Assembly: GCA_001998905.1 (NCBI GenBank)
Contig: MLAA01000036.1
Coordinates: 1-45,100 of the forward strand
From: Rodentibacter caecimuris
GTDB lineage: Bacteria; Pseudomonadota; Gammaproteobacteria; Enterobacterales; Pasteurellaceae
Direction of reading: 5' to 3'
Length of the DNA: 45,100 nucleotides
The first letter of the stretch is position 1, and each line of letters opens with the position of its first letter. This document shows positions 23,258 to 32,855 of this stretch, piece after piece. The position numbers were made by a program, and so were the translations under genes. A model generated the notes under the pieces. That model saw only the letters and a list, made by a program, of their open reading frames with translations, made no database searches and was not told where the DNA came from.

Positions 23258-23563
23258 TTAGAAATTAACTTGTTCACCATGTGCGGCACAAGCTTCTTCT
23301 AGGCTATCCCAAAAAAATTTACCATCATTAGCGATCCATTGGTTGTTTTTGCAAGTAAAGTGAAATCCACCTAAACGGCTAGCAAGCCAAAGTTCTAAAA
23401 GGGGTTCTTGTTTATTAATTACTATTTGCGAATGGTCGTTAAAGCTAATAGTAAAAACGGAACCTTGAGTTTCGCAATCGACATCGCAGTTTTGATTTTC
23501 AAGATCTTCTTCAATTTTTTGCCAAATTTGCTCAATATTTTGGTGAAATTCTGTAATATTCAT
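23258..23563 (-). CDS. cyaY: Frataxin-like iron protein CyaY
   Basis: CyaY binds iron and tunes iron-sulfur cluster assembly by IscS/IscU. The 101-residue protein has the frataxin fold pattern: an acidic first helix (EQIWQKIEEDLE), strands with QIVINKQEP and LWLASRLGGFHF, and the conserved WxDsl-like FFWDSLEEAC at the end. It is 6 nt upstream of recQ on the minus strand and is divergent from lptM, the same neighbour pair as in E. coli (cyaY/yifL). Confidence 0.95.
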   Translation of the reverse strand: MNITEFHQNIEQIWQKIEEDLENQNCDVDCETQGSVFTISFNDHSQIVINKQEPLLELWLASRLGGFHFTCKNNQWIANDGKFFWDSLEEACAAHGEQVNF

Positions 23564-23628
23564 AACGGTTTTTTAGTGTAAATCTGATAGAATGCGGCAG
23601 ATTATAAAGCCTTTGGAGATAAGAATAA

Positions 23629-23832
23629 ATGAAAAAAAAGATTTCTATTTTATTGCTAGGTACTGCAACATTTTTTTTAATGGGATGTGGAGTAAAAGGA
23701 CCTCTTTATTTTCCTGAAAAGGAAAAAATAGGCCAACACGAACCAGACTGTGAATCAAATTTATATGGAAAAAATGTGAATAAGGTGAAATGTATTAAAA
23801 CACCTATATTATCGACAAAGCAAGATCAATAG
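23629..23832 (+). CDS. lptM: Small outer-membrane lipoprotein LptM (YifL)
   Basis: LptM helps the LptDE lipopolysaccharide translocon to mature. The 67-residue product starts with a positively charged signal sequence and a lipobox ending at Cys20 (FLMGC), followed by GVKGPLYFP, the short conserved LptM signature. The rest is low-complexity and poorly conserved. It is divergent from cyaY and 89 nt upstream of lysA, matching H. influenzae gene order. The methionine at the -2 position of the lipobox is less common but tolerated. Confidence 0.88.
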   Translation: MKKKISILLLGTATFFLMGCGVKGPLYFPEKEKIGQHEPDCESNLYGKNVNKVKCIKTPILSTKQDQ

Positions 23833-23921
23833 CTATGGCGCTTAATTAAGAGTAGGATAGACAACATTAATAGTAAATATCGGTTTTTTGACCGCACTTT
23901 TGTTGAACGGAAAGTACTTAT

Positions 23922-25175
23922 ATGGATTTTTTTCACTATAAAAACGGCAAACTTTATGCTGAATGTCTGTCAGTAGAGCAAATTGCTGAGCAATTTGGTA
24001 CGCCACTTTATATTTATTCTAAAGCAACTTTAGAGCGCCATTGGCACGCTTTTAATTCTGCGTTAGGAGAGCAGCCTCACCTTATTTGTTTTGCTGTAAA
24101 ATCTAATCCTAATATTGCGATATTAAATATTATGGCTAAGTTGGGTTCAGGGTTTGATATTGTTTCACAAGGTGAACTAGAACGAGTTTTAGTAGCTGGT
24201 GGAGCGGCCGATAAAATCGTTTTTTCCGGTGTTGCGAAGTCTCATACTGAAATAAAGCGAGCATTGGAAGTAGGTATTCGTTGCTTTAATGTTGAATCAG
24301 TTTCAGAATTACATCATATCAATCGAATTGCGGAGGAAATGGGTAAAATAGCGCCTATCTCTTTACGAGTAAATCCGGATGTTGATGCTCATACTCATCC
24401 TTATATTTCCACAGGTTTAAAAGAAAATAAATTTGGTATCAATGTAAAGCAAGCTCGCGAAGTTTATCATCTAGCGAGCAGATTAAAAAATATAAAAATT
24501 ATCGGTATGGATTGCCATATAGGTTCTCAATTAACTGAATTACAGCCTTTTTTAGATGCAGCAGACAGATTAATCGTGCTAATGGAACAACTTAAGCTAG
24601 ATGGTATCGAGCTACACCATTTAGATTTAGGTGGTGGATTAGGGGTTACTTATACAGATGAAACACCACCTCATCCTAGCGATTATGCTAAAGCGTTATT
24701 AGCCAAGTTAAAAAAATATCCCAAGTTAGAAATTATTCTTGAGCCAGGTAGAGCAATTACTGCAAATGCAGGTATTTTAGTAACAAAAGTCCAATATTTA
24801 AAAAGCAATGAAAACCGTAATTTTGCCATTGTAGATGCCGGTATGAATGATATGATTCGCCCTGCATTATACGAAGCTTATATGAACATCATTGAAGTAA
24901 ATAAAACATTAGAACGTAAAAAAGCAGTTTACGATGTAGTTGGGCCGATTTGTGAAACTTCAGATTTTCTTGGTAAACAGCGAGAGTTAATGATTGAAGA
25001 AGGAGATCTTATTGCTTTACGATCGGCAGGAGCCTATGGGGCAAGTATGTCCTCCAATTATAATTCTCGTCCTAGAAGCCTTGAAACAATGGTAGATGGC
25101 GATAAGGTTTATCTAATTAGGCGACGAGAAGAAATAAAAGAACTTTGGACGTTAGAATCTCTGATTGAAAATTAA
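23922..25175 (+). CDS. lysA: Diaminopimelate decarboxylase
   Basis: LysA is the last enzyme of lysine synthesis, decarboxylating meso-diaminopimelate with pyridoxal phosphate. The 417-residue protein belongs to the fold-III PLP group: the PLP lysine lies in CFAVKSNPN (about residue 59), with MDCHIGSQ, the glycine-rich LDLGGGLGV phosphate loop, LEPGRAI, and the active-site cysteine in GPICETSDFL contributed across the dimer. The start lies just after a DNA uptake signal (23891-23899). Confidence 0.96.
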   Translation: MDFFHYKNGKLYAECLSVEQIAEQFGTPLYIYSKATLERHWHAFNSALGEQPHLICFAVKSNPNIAILNIMAKLGSGFDIVSQGELERVLVAGGAADKIVFSGVAKSHTEIKRALEVGIRCFNVESVSELHHINRIAEEMGKIAPISLRVNPDVDAHTHPYISTGLKENKFGINVKQAREVYHLASRLKNIKIIGMDCHIGSQLTELQPFLDAADRLIVLMEQLKLDGIELHHLDLGGGLGVTYTDETPPHPSDYAKALLAKLKKYPKLEIILEPGRAITANAGILVTKVQYLKSNENRNFAIVDAGMNDMIRPALYEAYMNIIEVNKTLERKKAVYDVVGPICETSDFLGKQRELMIEEGDLIALRSAGAYGASMSSNYNSRPRSLETMVDGDKVYLIRRREEIKELWTLESLIEN

Positions 25176-25267
25176 GTGGTTTTGATCATTTGATCTTAAC
25201 TTTTAGAAAAATAAAAATTCTGTTTTGGGTAACTAATCACATTCTTTTTAAAAACTCTAAATATTTC

Positions 25268-25296
25268 TTGATACTGTATATTAATACAGATAAAAT
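25268..25296 (+). promoter_or_regulatory. recA promoter with LexA (SOS) box
   Basis: A -35 element TTGATA (25268-25273) and a -10 element TAAAAT (25291-25296) are 17 nt apart. The spacer holds a perfect SOS box, CTGTATATTAATACAG (25274-25289), matching CTGT-N8-ACAG. LexA bound here would cover the promoter completely, so recA should be induced by DNA damage. Confidence 0.93.
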
Positions 25297-25336
25297 AATC
25301 GAAGTTTCGGTTCAATGAGTTAAAAGGAAAAATTAA

Positions 25337-26449
25337 ATGGCATCTCAAGACGAAAAAAAGAAAGGAAAAACAACAATGGCAGCAACACCGACAACAGCTG
25401 AAGAAAAACAAAAAGCTCTTGCAGCAGCGTTAGGACAAATTGAAAAGCAATTCGGTAAAGGCTCTATTATGAAATTAGGAGATACGCAGGCTCTTGATGT
25501 GGAATCCGTTTCTACCGGCTCTATCGGACTTGATGTTGCTTTAGGTATAGGCGGATTACCTATGGGGCGTATTGTTGAAATTTTTGGACCCGAATCTTCA
25601 GGTAAAACAACGTTAACACTTTCTGTTATTGCTCAGGCTCAAAAAGCTGGTAAAACTTGTGCATTTATTGATGCTGAACACGCTTTAGATCCTATTTATG
25701 CTGCTAAATTAGGCGTTAATGTCAAAGAATTATTAGTTTCTCAACCGGATAATGGGGAACAAGCTCTTGAGATTTGTGATGCATTAGTTCGTTCTGGTGC
25801 GGTTGATGTAATTATCGTAGATTCTGTTGCCGCCTTAACGCCGAAAGCCGAAATTGAAGGAGATATGGGTGATTCTCATATGGGATTACAAGCACGTTTA
25901 ATGTCTCAAGCGCTGCGTAAATTAACTGGTCAAATTAAAAATGCGAATTGTTTAGTTATATTTATAAACCAGATTCGAATGAAAATAGGGGTAATGTTTG
26001 GTAATCCTGAAACGACAACTGGTGGTAATGCTCTAAAATTTTATGCTTCAGTTCGTTTGGATATTCGTCGTATTGGATCTGTGAAAGATGGGGAAAATGT
26101 TATTGGTAATGATACTAGAGTTAAAGTTGTTAAAAATAAATTGGCACCTCCATTCCGCCAGGTTGAATTCCAAATTCTTTATGGTGAGGGGATTTCTAAA
26201 ACAGGTGAATTAATTGAACTTGGTGTTAAACATAAATTAGTAAATAAATCTGGAGCTTGGTATTCTTATGAAGGCGAAAAAATAGGTCAAGGTAAGATGA
26301 ATGCAATGAAATGGCTGCTGGATAATCCTGAGAAAGCTCTAGTATTAGAAAATAAATTGCGTGCGGAATTAGTTGCTAATCCTGATCAAGGGTTGGTTGC
26401 CGATCTTGAACAAGCCGACGATAAACTAAATTCTGAAGATGAATTTTAA
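25337..26449 (+). CDS. recA: Recombinase RecA with extended N-terminus
   Basis: RecA forms filaments on single-stranded DNA for strand exchange and stimulates LexA self-cleavage. The core is standard: Walker A GPESSGKT at residues 84-91, the [14 protein letters not shown] Walker B region, DNA-binding loop L1 around [22 protein letters not shown] in two parts, loop L2 around [15 protein letters not shown], and an acidic tail. The protein is 370 residues long. Compared with H. influenzae RecA, about 18 extra residues precede [11 protein letters not shown]. The first ATG has a good AAGGA site upstream, while the internal ATG (codon 14) has none, so the extension is probably translated. Confidence 0.97.
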   Translation: MASQDEKKKGKTTMAATPTTAEEKQKALAAALGQIEKQFGKGSIMKLGDTQALDVESVSTGSIGLDVALGIGGLPMGRIVEIFGPESSGKTTLTLSVIAQAQKAGKTCAFIDAEHALDPIYAAKLGVNVKELLVSQPDNGEQALEICDALVRSGAVDVIIVDSVAALTPKAEIEGDMGDSHMGLQARLMSQALRKLTGQIKNANCLVIFINQIRMKIGVMFGNPETTTGGNALKFYASVRLDIRRIGSVKDGENVIGNDTRVKVVKNKLAPPFRQVEFQILYGEGISKTGELIELGVKHKLVNKSGAWYSYEGEKIGQGKMNAMKWLLDNPEKALVLENKLRAELVANPDQGLVADLEQADDKLNSEDEF

Positions 26450-26476
26450 TTTATTTGTTATTTTATTTAGTTCTTT

Positions 26477-26507
26477 AAAGTGCGGTCAAAATTGACCGCA
26501 CTTTTTT
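26477..26507 (+). terminator. recA terminator built from two inverted DNA uptake signals
   Basis: Two complementary uptake signals (26477-26489 and 26492-26504) face each other 2 nt apart and form a 12-13 bp stem followed by a T-run (26502-26507). It lies 27 nt after recA and 15 nt before recX, so recX may be expressed at a lower level by read-through. Confidence 0.85.
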
Positions 26508-26521
26508 CTAAAGGGGTTATT

Positions 26522-26980
26522 ATGTCTTCTGTTGCACTTAGTTATGTTATTAATTTACTTGCCCGTCGTGAATATAGTGAGTTTGAATTACGCAATAAAA
26601 TGCAAGAAAAAGCTTTTTCCGAATTAGAAATTGATGAGGTTATTGCACATTGTCAACAAAAAAATTGGCAGAATGATAAACGTTTTGCTGAAAATTATTT
26701 GCGTTATCGTAGTCAACGAGGCTATGGGCTAAATAGAATTAGACAAGAACTAAAGCATCTAAAAGGAATACAATCCGATATTATTAACGAAGTATTAGTA
26801 GAGTGTGATATAGATTGGTCTAAGCTTGCTTTAATAGTTTTATGTAAAAAATTTCCCTATTATGAAGAGAAGCATTCTCCAAAAGTAAAACAGAAAATTT
26901 GGAACTATATGCTTTCCCACGGCTTTTCTCCCGATCAATTTTTGCATTTTATAGATGGTGAATTGGAAATTTTTGAGTAA
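26522..26980 (+). CDS. recX: RecA regulator RecX
   Basis: RecX caps RecA filaments and blocks their growth. The 152-residue protein is built of three-helix repeats: LARREYSEFELRNKM and later RQKRGYGLNRI-type GYGLNRIRQEL, as in the family. The start is set at the ATG at 26522, giving MSSVALSY, with an AAAGGGG ribosome binding site. A longer frame reaching back to 26480 would read through the terminator hairpin and is unlikely. The position after recA supports the call. Confidence 0.93.
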   Translation: MSSVALSYVINLLARREYSEFELRNKMQEKAFSELEIDEVIAHCQQKNWQNDKRFAENYLRYRSQRGYGLNRIRQELKHLKGIQSDIINEVLVECDIDWSKLALIVLCKKFPYYEEKHSPKVKQKIWNYMLSHGFSPDQFLHFIDGELEIFE

Positions 26981-27026
26981 AGTATATTCATTTAGTAATG
27001 AATTACTCTCATCTTATCCTACTTTA

Positions 27027-28319
27027 TTATTTGAGTATGGGTAATTCTACTTTAAAGCAGCTTCCTTTTCCTAATTCGCTTTTTATTTCTAATTTTGAAT
27101 TGTATTTTGCCAGAGCAAATTTTGTGATGGAAAGACCAAGACCTGTTCCACCGGTTTGACGAGAGCGAGCATCATCAACTCTATAAAAACGCTCTGTTAA
27201 TCGTGGAATATGTTCTGCGGCGATACCTACACCTGTATCGGTTACGGAAAAAATGACTTTATCTGGTAATTTACTAAGTTGAATTGTTATAGTACCTTGT
27301 TCTGGTGTATATCGGACAGCGTTAAAAGTCATATTACTTAATGCACTGTATAGTTCGGGTTCTATCCCATAAAAATGAATATTTGGTTCAATTTTTATAA
27401 TAAATAAATGTTTTTCACGTGAAAAGTTTTGTGTTGCTTCAACAACTTGGTGAACCATTCCAGATAGATCAAAATGCTGAAATTCCCCAGCAGTAGATTG
27501 CCCGCGTTCTAAACGTGAAAGAGTAAGTAAATCGGATAAAAGATTTAGCATTCGTTGCCCTTCTTTTTGCATTAAACCTAAGAATTGTTGGCGTTGTTCG
27601 GTTGGTAAATTAGGCATATCCGATAATGTTTCAACAAATCCATTAATAACTGTGAGTGGCGTTCGTAATTCGTGAGATACATTGGCAACAAACGCTATTT
27701 GAGCATCATCTAATTGTTCTTCTTGGGTAATATCTTGAGTTATCAATAATTCACTTTTTTGGTCGAAAGGCTGGCGGCTGATTTGCAAAATTCGTTTGAA
27801 ATAATGTCCGTTCGGTAGACTGATTTTCATTGTAAGAGGTTGATTTTCTAAGATTTTTTGTAGAAATTGTTGAAATTCGGGTAGACGTATGAGATTTTGT
27901 AAAATACCTTTGAGATCATTTTGATAATTGAGATTAAGGTGTTTGCAGACAAGAGGATTAAACCATTCGATACGACCTTCAGTTAAAATTATGATCCCAT
28001 TAGGAATAGCTTCTATGACTTGATTAAAACGATCTAGGGAAGCGGAAAGCTCTTTTTTACGTTTTATACTCGCTTTGTGGAGGGATAAAATTTTTTCAAA
28101 AATATGTCCCCAAATTCCAAAACCTTGTATTTGGCTTTTTTGATCATTCAACCAACGTATTAATCGAATTAGATAAAATAACTGAATACTTATCCACCCC
28201 AGTAATATTATATTAACTGAAATCCACATCATTTCTGTTCCAGCAATTAAATATCCTATTCCAGCCGTACAAAATAAAGAGAGGAGTAATCTAGATAGGG
28301 TCGGAAAAAATAATTTCAT
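27027..28319 (-). CDS. phoR: Phosphate sensor histidine kinase PhoR
   Basis: PhoR senses the state of the Pst transporter through PhoU and phosphorylates PhoB when phosphate is low. The 430-residue protein has two N-terminal membrane helices (about 8-27 and 31-50), a PAS domain (about 95-200), the phosphoacceptor His216 in NVSHELRTPLTV, and the ATPase boxes NAVRYTP, DTGVGI and GGTGLGL. It overlaps phoB by 4 nt (ATGA). It ends convergent to recX with only about 46 nt between them. Confidence 0.95.
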   Translation of the reverse strand: MKLFFPTLSRLLLSLFCTAGIGYLIAGTEMMWISVNIILLGWISIQLFYLIRLIRWLNDQKSQIQGFGIWGHIFEKILSLHKASIKRKKELSASLDRFNQVIEAIPNGIIILTEGRIEWFNPLVCKHLNLNYQNDLKGILQNLIRLPEFQQFLQKILENQPLTMKISLPNGHYFKRILQISRQPFDQKSELLITQDITQEEQLDDAQIAFVANVSHELRTPLTVINGFVETLSDMPNLPTEQRQQFLGLMQKEGQRMLNLLSDLLTLSRLERGQSTAGEFQHFDLSGMVHQVVEATQNFSREKHLFIIKIEPNIHFYGIEPELYSALSNMTFNAVRYTPEQGTITIQLSKLPDKVIFSVTDTGVGIAAEHIPRLTERFYRVDDARSRQTGGTGLGLSITKFALAKYNSKLEIKSELGKGSCFKVELPILK

Positions 28320-29014
28320 TGTTGCTCTTCCGTATTGAAACGATAACCAGATCCTCTAACAGTTTGCAATAGATGTTCTAGTTGACTTGGTTCAAGAGCT
28401 TGACGTAAGCGGCGAATATGCACATCAATAGTTCTCTCTTCCATAAAAACGTGATCTCCCCAAACAAAATCAAGCAGTTGTATCCGACTATATAAACGAT
28501 TTGGGTGAGTCATAAAAAAATGAAGTAATTTAAATTCAGTTGCACCTAGGTTTAGCTTAATATTATTGCCAATAACAATTTTATTAACAGGATCTAAGCT
28601 TAAGCCTTTTATATTAATAAGCTGATCTGTTTTGTGAGGGTGGTGGCGGCGTAAAAAAGCATTCACTCGTGCAACTAATTCTCTTGGTGAAAAAGGTTTG
28701 GTAACATAGTCGTCAGCACCAATATTTAAGCCTTTTTCTTTGTCTAAGTCATCACTACGAGCGGTTAATAAAATAATAGGTAAATTTTCCGTACGTTTAT
28801 TTGAACGCAATTCTTTAGTAAATTCGACACCAGAAATACCAGGTAGCATCCAGTCTAATAAAATAAGGTGGGGAAGTTGTTCGTTAATGCGCTGTCTTGC
28901 TTGTAATACATTTTCTGCAGCGCGTACCTCAAAACCTGCTTGTTCTAAGGTAAATTTAATTAACGTAGTAATGGATTCTTCATCTTCAACCACTAAAATA
29001 TTTGCTTTTGACAT
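28316..29014 (-). CDS. phoB: Phosphate response regulator PhoB
   Basis: PhoB activates phosphate-starvation genes by binding Pho boxes. The 232-residue protein has a receiver domain with the phosphorylated Asp54 in LLDWMLPG, the acidic pair in VVEDEES, and the lysine in YVTKPFSP. A C-terminal winged-helix DNA-binding domain follows (LGATEFKLLHFF, FVWGDHVFMEERTIDVHIRRLRQAL in two runs). It lies downstream of pstB with a DNA uptake signal in the 51-nt gap (29041-29049), and two candidate Pho boxes occur further upstream. Confidence 0.97.
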   Translation of the reverse strand: MSKANILVVEDEESITTLIKFTLEQAGFEVRAAENVLQARQRINEQLPHLILLDWMLPGISGVEFTKELRSNKRTENLPIILLTARSDDLDKEKGLNIGADDYVTKPFSPRELVARVNAFLRRHHPHKTDQLINIKGLSLDPVNKIVIGNNIKLNLGATEFKLLHFFMTHPNRLYSRIQLLDFVWGDHVFMEERTIDVHIRRLRQALEPSQLEHLLQTVRGSGYRFNTEEQQ

Positions 29015-29065
29015 AAGTTGCTCCTTAGATTTTTTCTAAAAAGTGCGGTTAAATTTAAAGGTATT

Positions 29066-29827
29066 TTAACCGAATTTGCCTGTAATATAATCCTCGGTCT
29101 CTTTACGTTTTGGCTTAGTAAAAATTTGTTTAGTATCACCAATTTCGATTAGTTCGCCAAGATACATATAGGCGGTCATATCGGAAACCCGTGCTGCTTG
29201 TTGCATATTGTGAGTAACAATTGCGATAGTATAGTCGTTTTTAAGCTCTGTAATAAGCTCTTCTATATAAGCTGTTGATATAGGATCAAGAGCGGAAGTC
29301 GGTTCGTCAAGTAACAATACTTCAGGCTGGCAAGCTATAGCACGAGCAATACATAAACGTTGTTGTTGCCCGCCTGAAAGGGAATTACCAGATTGTTTCA
29401 ACTTATCTTTAACTTCCGTCCATAGCGCAGACTTTTTTAGTGCCCATTCCACTCGATCATCTAAGTCACTTTTGCTGAGTCTTTCATACAGTTTTACACC
29501 AAAAGTTACATTATCATAAATAGACATTGGGAAAGGCGTTGGTTTTTGAAAAACCATTCCTACTTTTGCACGTAGTAAGTTAACGTCAATATCCGGATCG
29601 AGAATATTTTTATTATCCAATAATAATTGACCTTCCGCACGCATATTGGGATAGAGATCGTACATGCGATTAAATATGCGTAATAACGTGGATTTACCAC
29701 AACCTGAAGGCCCTATAAAGGCTGTAACTTTTTTTTCTAAAATATCGACATTAATATTTTTTAGTGCGTGGAAATGTCCATAGTAAAAATTTAAATTTTG
29801 GGTTGATATTTTTGTTTTCATCATCAT
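29066..29827 (-). CDS. pstB: Phosphate ABC transporter ATPase PstB
   Basis: The ATPase that powers high-affinity phosphate import. The 253-residue protein has Walker [10 protein letters not shown] (about 38-46), a Q-loop in [11 protein letters not shown], the signature LSGGQQQR, Walker [13 protein letters not shown] and the switch histidine in VTHNMQQA. The gene starts with three ATGs in a row after an AAGGA site; the third (29821) has the best spacing. It is 3 nt after pstA. Confidence 0.97.
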   Translation of the reverse strand: MMMKTKISTQNLNFYYGHFHALKNINVDILEKKVTAFIGPSGCGKSTLLRIFNRMYDLYPNMRAEGQLLLDNKNILDPDIDVNLLRAKVGMVFQKPTPFPMSIYDNVTFGVKLYERLSKSDLDDRVEWALKKSALWTEVKDKLKQSGNSLSGGQQQRLCIARAIACQPEVLLLDEPTSALDPISTAYIEELITELKNDYTIAIVTHNMQQAARVSDMTAYMYLGELIEIGDTKQIFTKPKRKETEDYITGKFG

Positions 29828-29830
29828 TCC

Positions 29831-30682
29831 TTAGTGTTTTTTACGACCTAAAATTCTCGCTGTTATATTAGTAATTAAAACTGTAAAGGCGATAAGTAGT
29901 GCTCCAGCCCAAGCGAGCGATTGCCAGTCTTTATAGGGACTCATTGCAAATTGATAAATAACATTTGGTAAATTAGCGATAGGTTGATTCATATCTGAAC
30001 TGAAAAATTGATTATTCAATGCCGTGAATAATAGTGGTGCGGTTTCACCGGAAATTCTTGCAAATGCAAGTAGAACACCGGTTAGTACACCAGTTTTTGC
30101 TGCTTTTAATGTAACCATTGAAACCATTTTCCATTTTGGAGTTCCTAAGGCATAGGCTGCTTCTCGTAAACTGTTTGGTACTAATTTCAACATATTTTCG
30201 GTAGTGCGAACTACTACGGGAATGACTAATAATGATAATGCTAAAGAACCAGCCCAACCAGAAAAATGACCTTGTTTTACAATAATAATACCGTAGATAA
30301 ATAAACCTATAACGATTGATGGCGCTGAAAGTAGGATATCGTTCATAAACCGAGTCATACTAGCTATTTTGCTGTGTCGGCCAAACTCAGCTAAATAAAT
30401 ACCAGTTAAAATGCCGATTGGTGTACCGATAAAGAGCCCGAATAAAGTAACTAGTAAACTTCCCCAAATGGCATTACGTAAGCCACCACCTGCGTCAGGA
30501 GGTAGAGTATCGATTTGAAAAAGATGAAGTCCTAATCCGCTAATTCCATGTGTTAAGAGGGTATAAAAAATCCAGCCAAGCCAAAATAAACCAAATCCCA
30601 TCATTATCCAAGCCAGCATTAAATAAAATCGATTGAGCCATTGGCGGCGTATATATAACGAATGATTTATTGTATTTTTCAT
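29831..30682 (-). CDS. pstA: Phosphate ABC transporter permease PstA
   Basis: One of the two membrane subunits of the phosphate importer. The 283-residue protein has six membrane segments and the cytoplasmic coupling loop [22 protein letters not shown] that docks onto PstB, plus [14 protein letters not shown], typical of PstA. Its ATG directly follows the pstC stop codon (TAGATG), so translation is probably coupled. Confidence 0.96.
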   Translation of the reverse strand: MKNTINHSLYIRRQWLNRFYLMLAWIMMGFGLFWLGWIFYTLLTHGISGLGLHLFQIDTLPPDAGGGLRNAIWGSLLVTLFGLFIGTPIGILTGIYLAEFGRHSKIASMTRFMNDILLSAPSIVIGLFIYGIIIVKQGHFSGWAGSLALSLLVIPVVVRTTENMLKLVPNSLREAAYALGTPKWKMVSMVTLKAAKTGVLTGVLLAFARISGETAPLLFTALNNQFFSSDMNQPIANLPNVIYQFAMSPYKDWQSLAWAGALLIAFTVLITNITARILGRKKH

Positions 30683-31633
30683 CTAACGTCCCTCTGATTT
30701 TACCGTTTTTAATAGCATTAATTTTGATAGGCATAATACGGTAAAAGTGATAACGAAAAGAATTAATCCGAGATAAAGTAAGGAAGATAAGTGCATCGGA
30801 TCAACTGCTTCGGCAAATTCATTTGCAAGTGCAGAAGTGATGGATACACCGGAATTATTTAGGCTTGCGCTGATATTAAAAGTATTACCGATAATAAAAG
30901 TAACAGCCATTGTTTCGCCTAATGCACGACCTAAACCAAGAATAATTCCGCCTACTACCCCTACTTTAGTATAGGGTAATACAATACGACGAATAACTTC
31001 CCAGCGGGTACACCCTAAACCATAAGCAGATTCTTTTAACATTGTCGGCGTTACTTCGAATACATCTCGCATGACCGAAGCAATATAAGGAATAATCATA
31101 ATAGCGAGAATCAGACCAGCAGGAAATAATCCTATTCCCATCGGAATGCCGCCAAATAATATTCCGATTAACGGAATATCGCTAAAGTGCTCAATCATAA
31201 ACGGTTGAAGCGTTTCGGAAAAGATTGGGGCAAATACAAATAAACCCCACATACCGTAAATGATAGAAGGTATACCTGCTAATAATTCTATTGCTATACT
31301 TAATGGGCGGCGCAGTGCAACAGGGCAGAGTTCTGTAAGAAAAACTGCAATCCCGAAGCTAACCGGTACGGCAATGACTAATGCGATAATCGATGTTACT
31401 AGTGTTCCGTAGATCGGTGCTAATGCGCCGTATTGACCTTGTACGGTATCCCATTCATTTGAACTGAAAAACTCAAAACCAAATTGTTGCATAGCGGGAT
31501 ATGCGCCGATAATCAATGAAAGTAAAATTCCACTGAGTATCGCGAGTACGAACAAAGCAAAAAAACGGGTGGTATTAACAAATAAAGCATCAATAAGTGC
31601 TTGTTGTTTCAGTTTTTGGGAAAGTGTCATCAT
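30683..31633 (-). CDS. pstC: Phosphate ABC transporter permease PstC
   Basis: The second membrane subunit of the phosphate importer. The 316-residue protein has six membrane helices, the GSLLVT-like [21 protein letters not shown] region, the coupling segment [20 protein letters not shown] and [17 protein letters not shown]. Two ATGs follow an AAGGAAAA site. A stem-loop lies between it and pstS. Confidence 0.96.
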   Translation of the reverse strand: MMTLSQKLKQQALIDALFVNTTRFFALFVLAILSGILLSLIIGAYPAMQQFGFEFFSSNEWDTVQGQYGALAPIYGTLVTSIIALVIAVPVSFGIAVFLTELCPVALRRPLSIAIELLAGIPSIIYGMWGLFVFAPIFSETLQPFMIEHFSDIPLIGILFGGIPMGIGLFPAGLILAIMIIPYIASVMRDVFEVTPTMLKESAYGLGCTRWEVIRRIVLPYTKVGVVGGIILGLGRALGETMAVTFIIGNTFNISASLNNSGVSITSALANEFAEAVDPMHLSSLLYLGLILFVITFTVLCLSKLMLLKTVKSEGR

Positions 31634-31644
31634 TTTTCCTTATC

Positions 31645-31664
31645 CCCTCCCGCTAAAGGGAGGG
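31645..31664 (-). other. GC-rich stem-loop between pstS and pstC
   Basis: A perfect 7-bp G/C stem (CCCTCCC 31645-31651 with GGGAGGG 31658-31664) with a 6-nt loop lies in the 41-nt gap after pstS. There is no U-run on the minus strand. It could protect the 3' end of a pstS-only mRNA or lower read-through, giving more binding protein than permease, as known for binding-protein operons. Confidence 0.6.
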
Positions 31665-31674
31665 AATACATTTT

Positions 31675-32694
31675 TTATTTCAAGTTAACTTTTTTCCATT
31701 CGTCGCGTACGAGTTGTTTTACATTATCTGGTAAAGGAACGTAATCCAATTTCTGTGCCTGTTCATTACCTTTTTTGTATGCCCAGTCAAAGAAATTTAA
31801 TGCAGTTTCCGCTCTTTGCTTATCCGCTACATTCTTAGGTACTAGGATAAAGGTTGCGGCAGCGAGTGGCCAAGCTTCTGCTGAAGGTTGATTAGTTAAT
31901 ACCAAGCTGAATCCTTTCGCTTTATTCCAATCAACATTTGCTGCAGCCGCAAAACTTTCTTGGGAAGGTAGAACAAAATTACCAGCGGCATTTTTTAATT
32001 GAACATAAGTCATTTTATTTTGTTTAGCATAAGCATATTCAACATAGCCAATAGAATTTTTAACGCGTCCTACATAAATTGATACCCCTTCATTGCCTTT
32101 TCCTGCTGCACCATTTGCGGAAGTCGGCCATTTAACTGTATTCGCTGCACCGACTTTATCTTTCCAATCAGAGGAAACCTGGCTTAAATAGTGGGTAAAA
32201 ATAAAACTAGTACCGGATCCGTCTGCACGAAACACGGTTGTGATCATTTTATCCGGCAAATTTAACGAAGGATTTAACTGCTTAATTTTTTCATCATTCC
32301 AATGGGTTATTTTTCCTAAGTAAATATCGGCTAACAGTTCACCGGTTAATTTTAATTCTCCGGGTTTTATTCCCTCTACATTGATTACCGGCACAACACC
32401 ACCAATAACAGTTGGGAATTGGACAAGATTATTTTTTTCAAGATCAGATTCTTTCATTGGTGAATCTGATGCACCAAAATCAACAGTACCGGAAAGAATT
32501 TGTTTTACACCACCGGAAGAACCGATAGACTGATAATTTATTTGATTACCTGTTTCAGCCTTATAGTTCATAGCCCATTGCACATAAATCGGTTGAGGGA
32601 AAGAAGCCCCTGCTCCGGTTACAGTTGTTGCTTTTGCCGCTTGGCTGAAAGCGAAAATAGATAATAAAGTGAGAGTAATAGTACGTATTTTCAT
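31675..32694 (-). CDS. pstS: Periplasmic phosphate-binding protein PstS
   Basis: PstS captures phosphate in the periplasm and delivers it to PstCA. The 339-residue precursor has a signal peptide with cleavage predicted after AKA (residue 22), giving TTVTGAGASFP. The phosphate-contact segments are visible: GAGASFPQP, SIGSSGGVKQI, DFGASDSPM and FRADGSGTSFIF. A Pho-box promoter precedes it, so it heads pstSCAB-phoBR. Confidence 0.97.
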   Translation of the reverse strand: MKIRTITLTLLSIFAFSQAAKATTVTGAGASFPQPIYVQWAMNYKAETGNQINYQSIGSSGGVKQILSGTVDFGASDSPMKESDLEKNNLVQFPTVIGGVVPVINVEGIKPGELKLTGELLADIYLGKITHWNDEKIKQLNPSLNLPDKMITTVFRADGSGTSFIFTHYLSQVSSDWKDKVGAANTVKWPTSANGAAGKGNEGVSIYVGRVKNSIGYVEYAYAKQNKMTYVQLKNAAGNFVLPSQESFAAAANVDWNKAKGFSLVLTNQPSAEAWPLAAATFILVPKNVADKQRAETALNFFDWAYKKGNEQAQKLDYVPLPDNVKQLVRDEWKKVNLK

Positions 32695-32736
32695 CGTATT
32701 CTCCTGAGTTTGTATAAGTAAGTGGTTACGATGTTT

Positions 32737-32770
32737 AATATAGTAAAGAAATATTTCATAAATATGACAA
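32737..32770 (-). promoter_or_regulatory. Pho box and -10 element of pstS
   Basis: On the minus strand TTGTCATATTTATGAAAT (32770-32753) fits the PhoB site pattern of two 7-nt half sites 4 nt apart; the first half is one base off CTGTCAT. Ten nt further on is a -10 element TATATT (32742-32737). The same arrangement is found before phoU. Confidence 0.78.
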
Positions 32771-32855
32771 ACGAATATTTATTGTAAATAAAAATGGAAT
32801 TAGGGTTATTACTAACGTTCATGAAATAATGAAAAAATTGACCGCTCTTTTAAAT

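Noticed and set aside
26480-26521. A 14-codon N-terminal extension of recX
   Set aside because: It would be translated from the recA terminator stem and uptake signals; the ATG at 26522 has a ribosome binding site and gives the family length.
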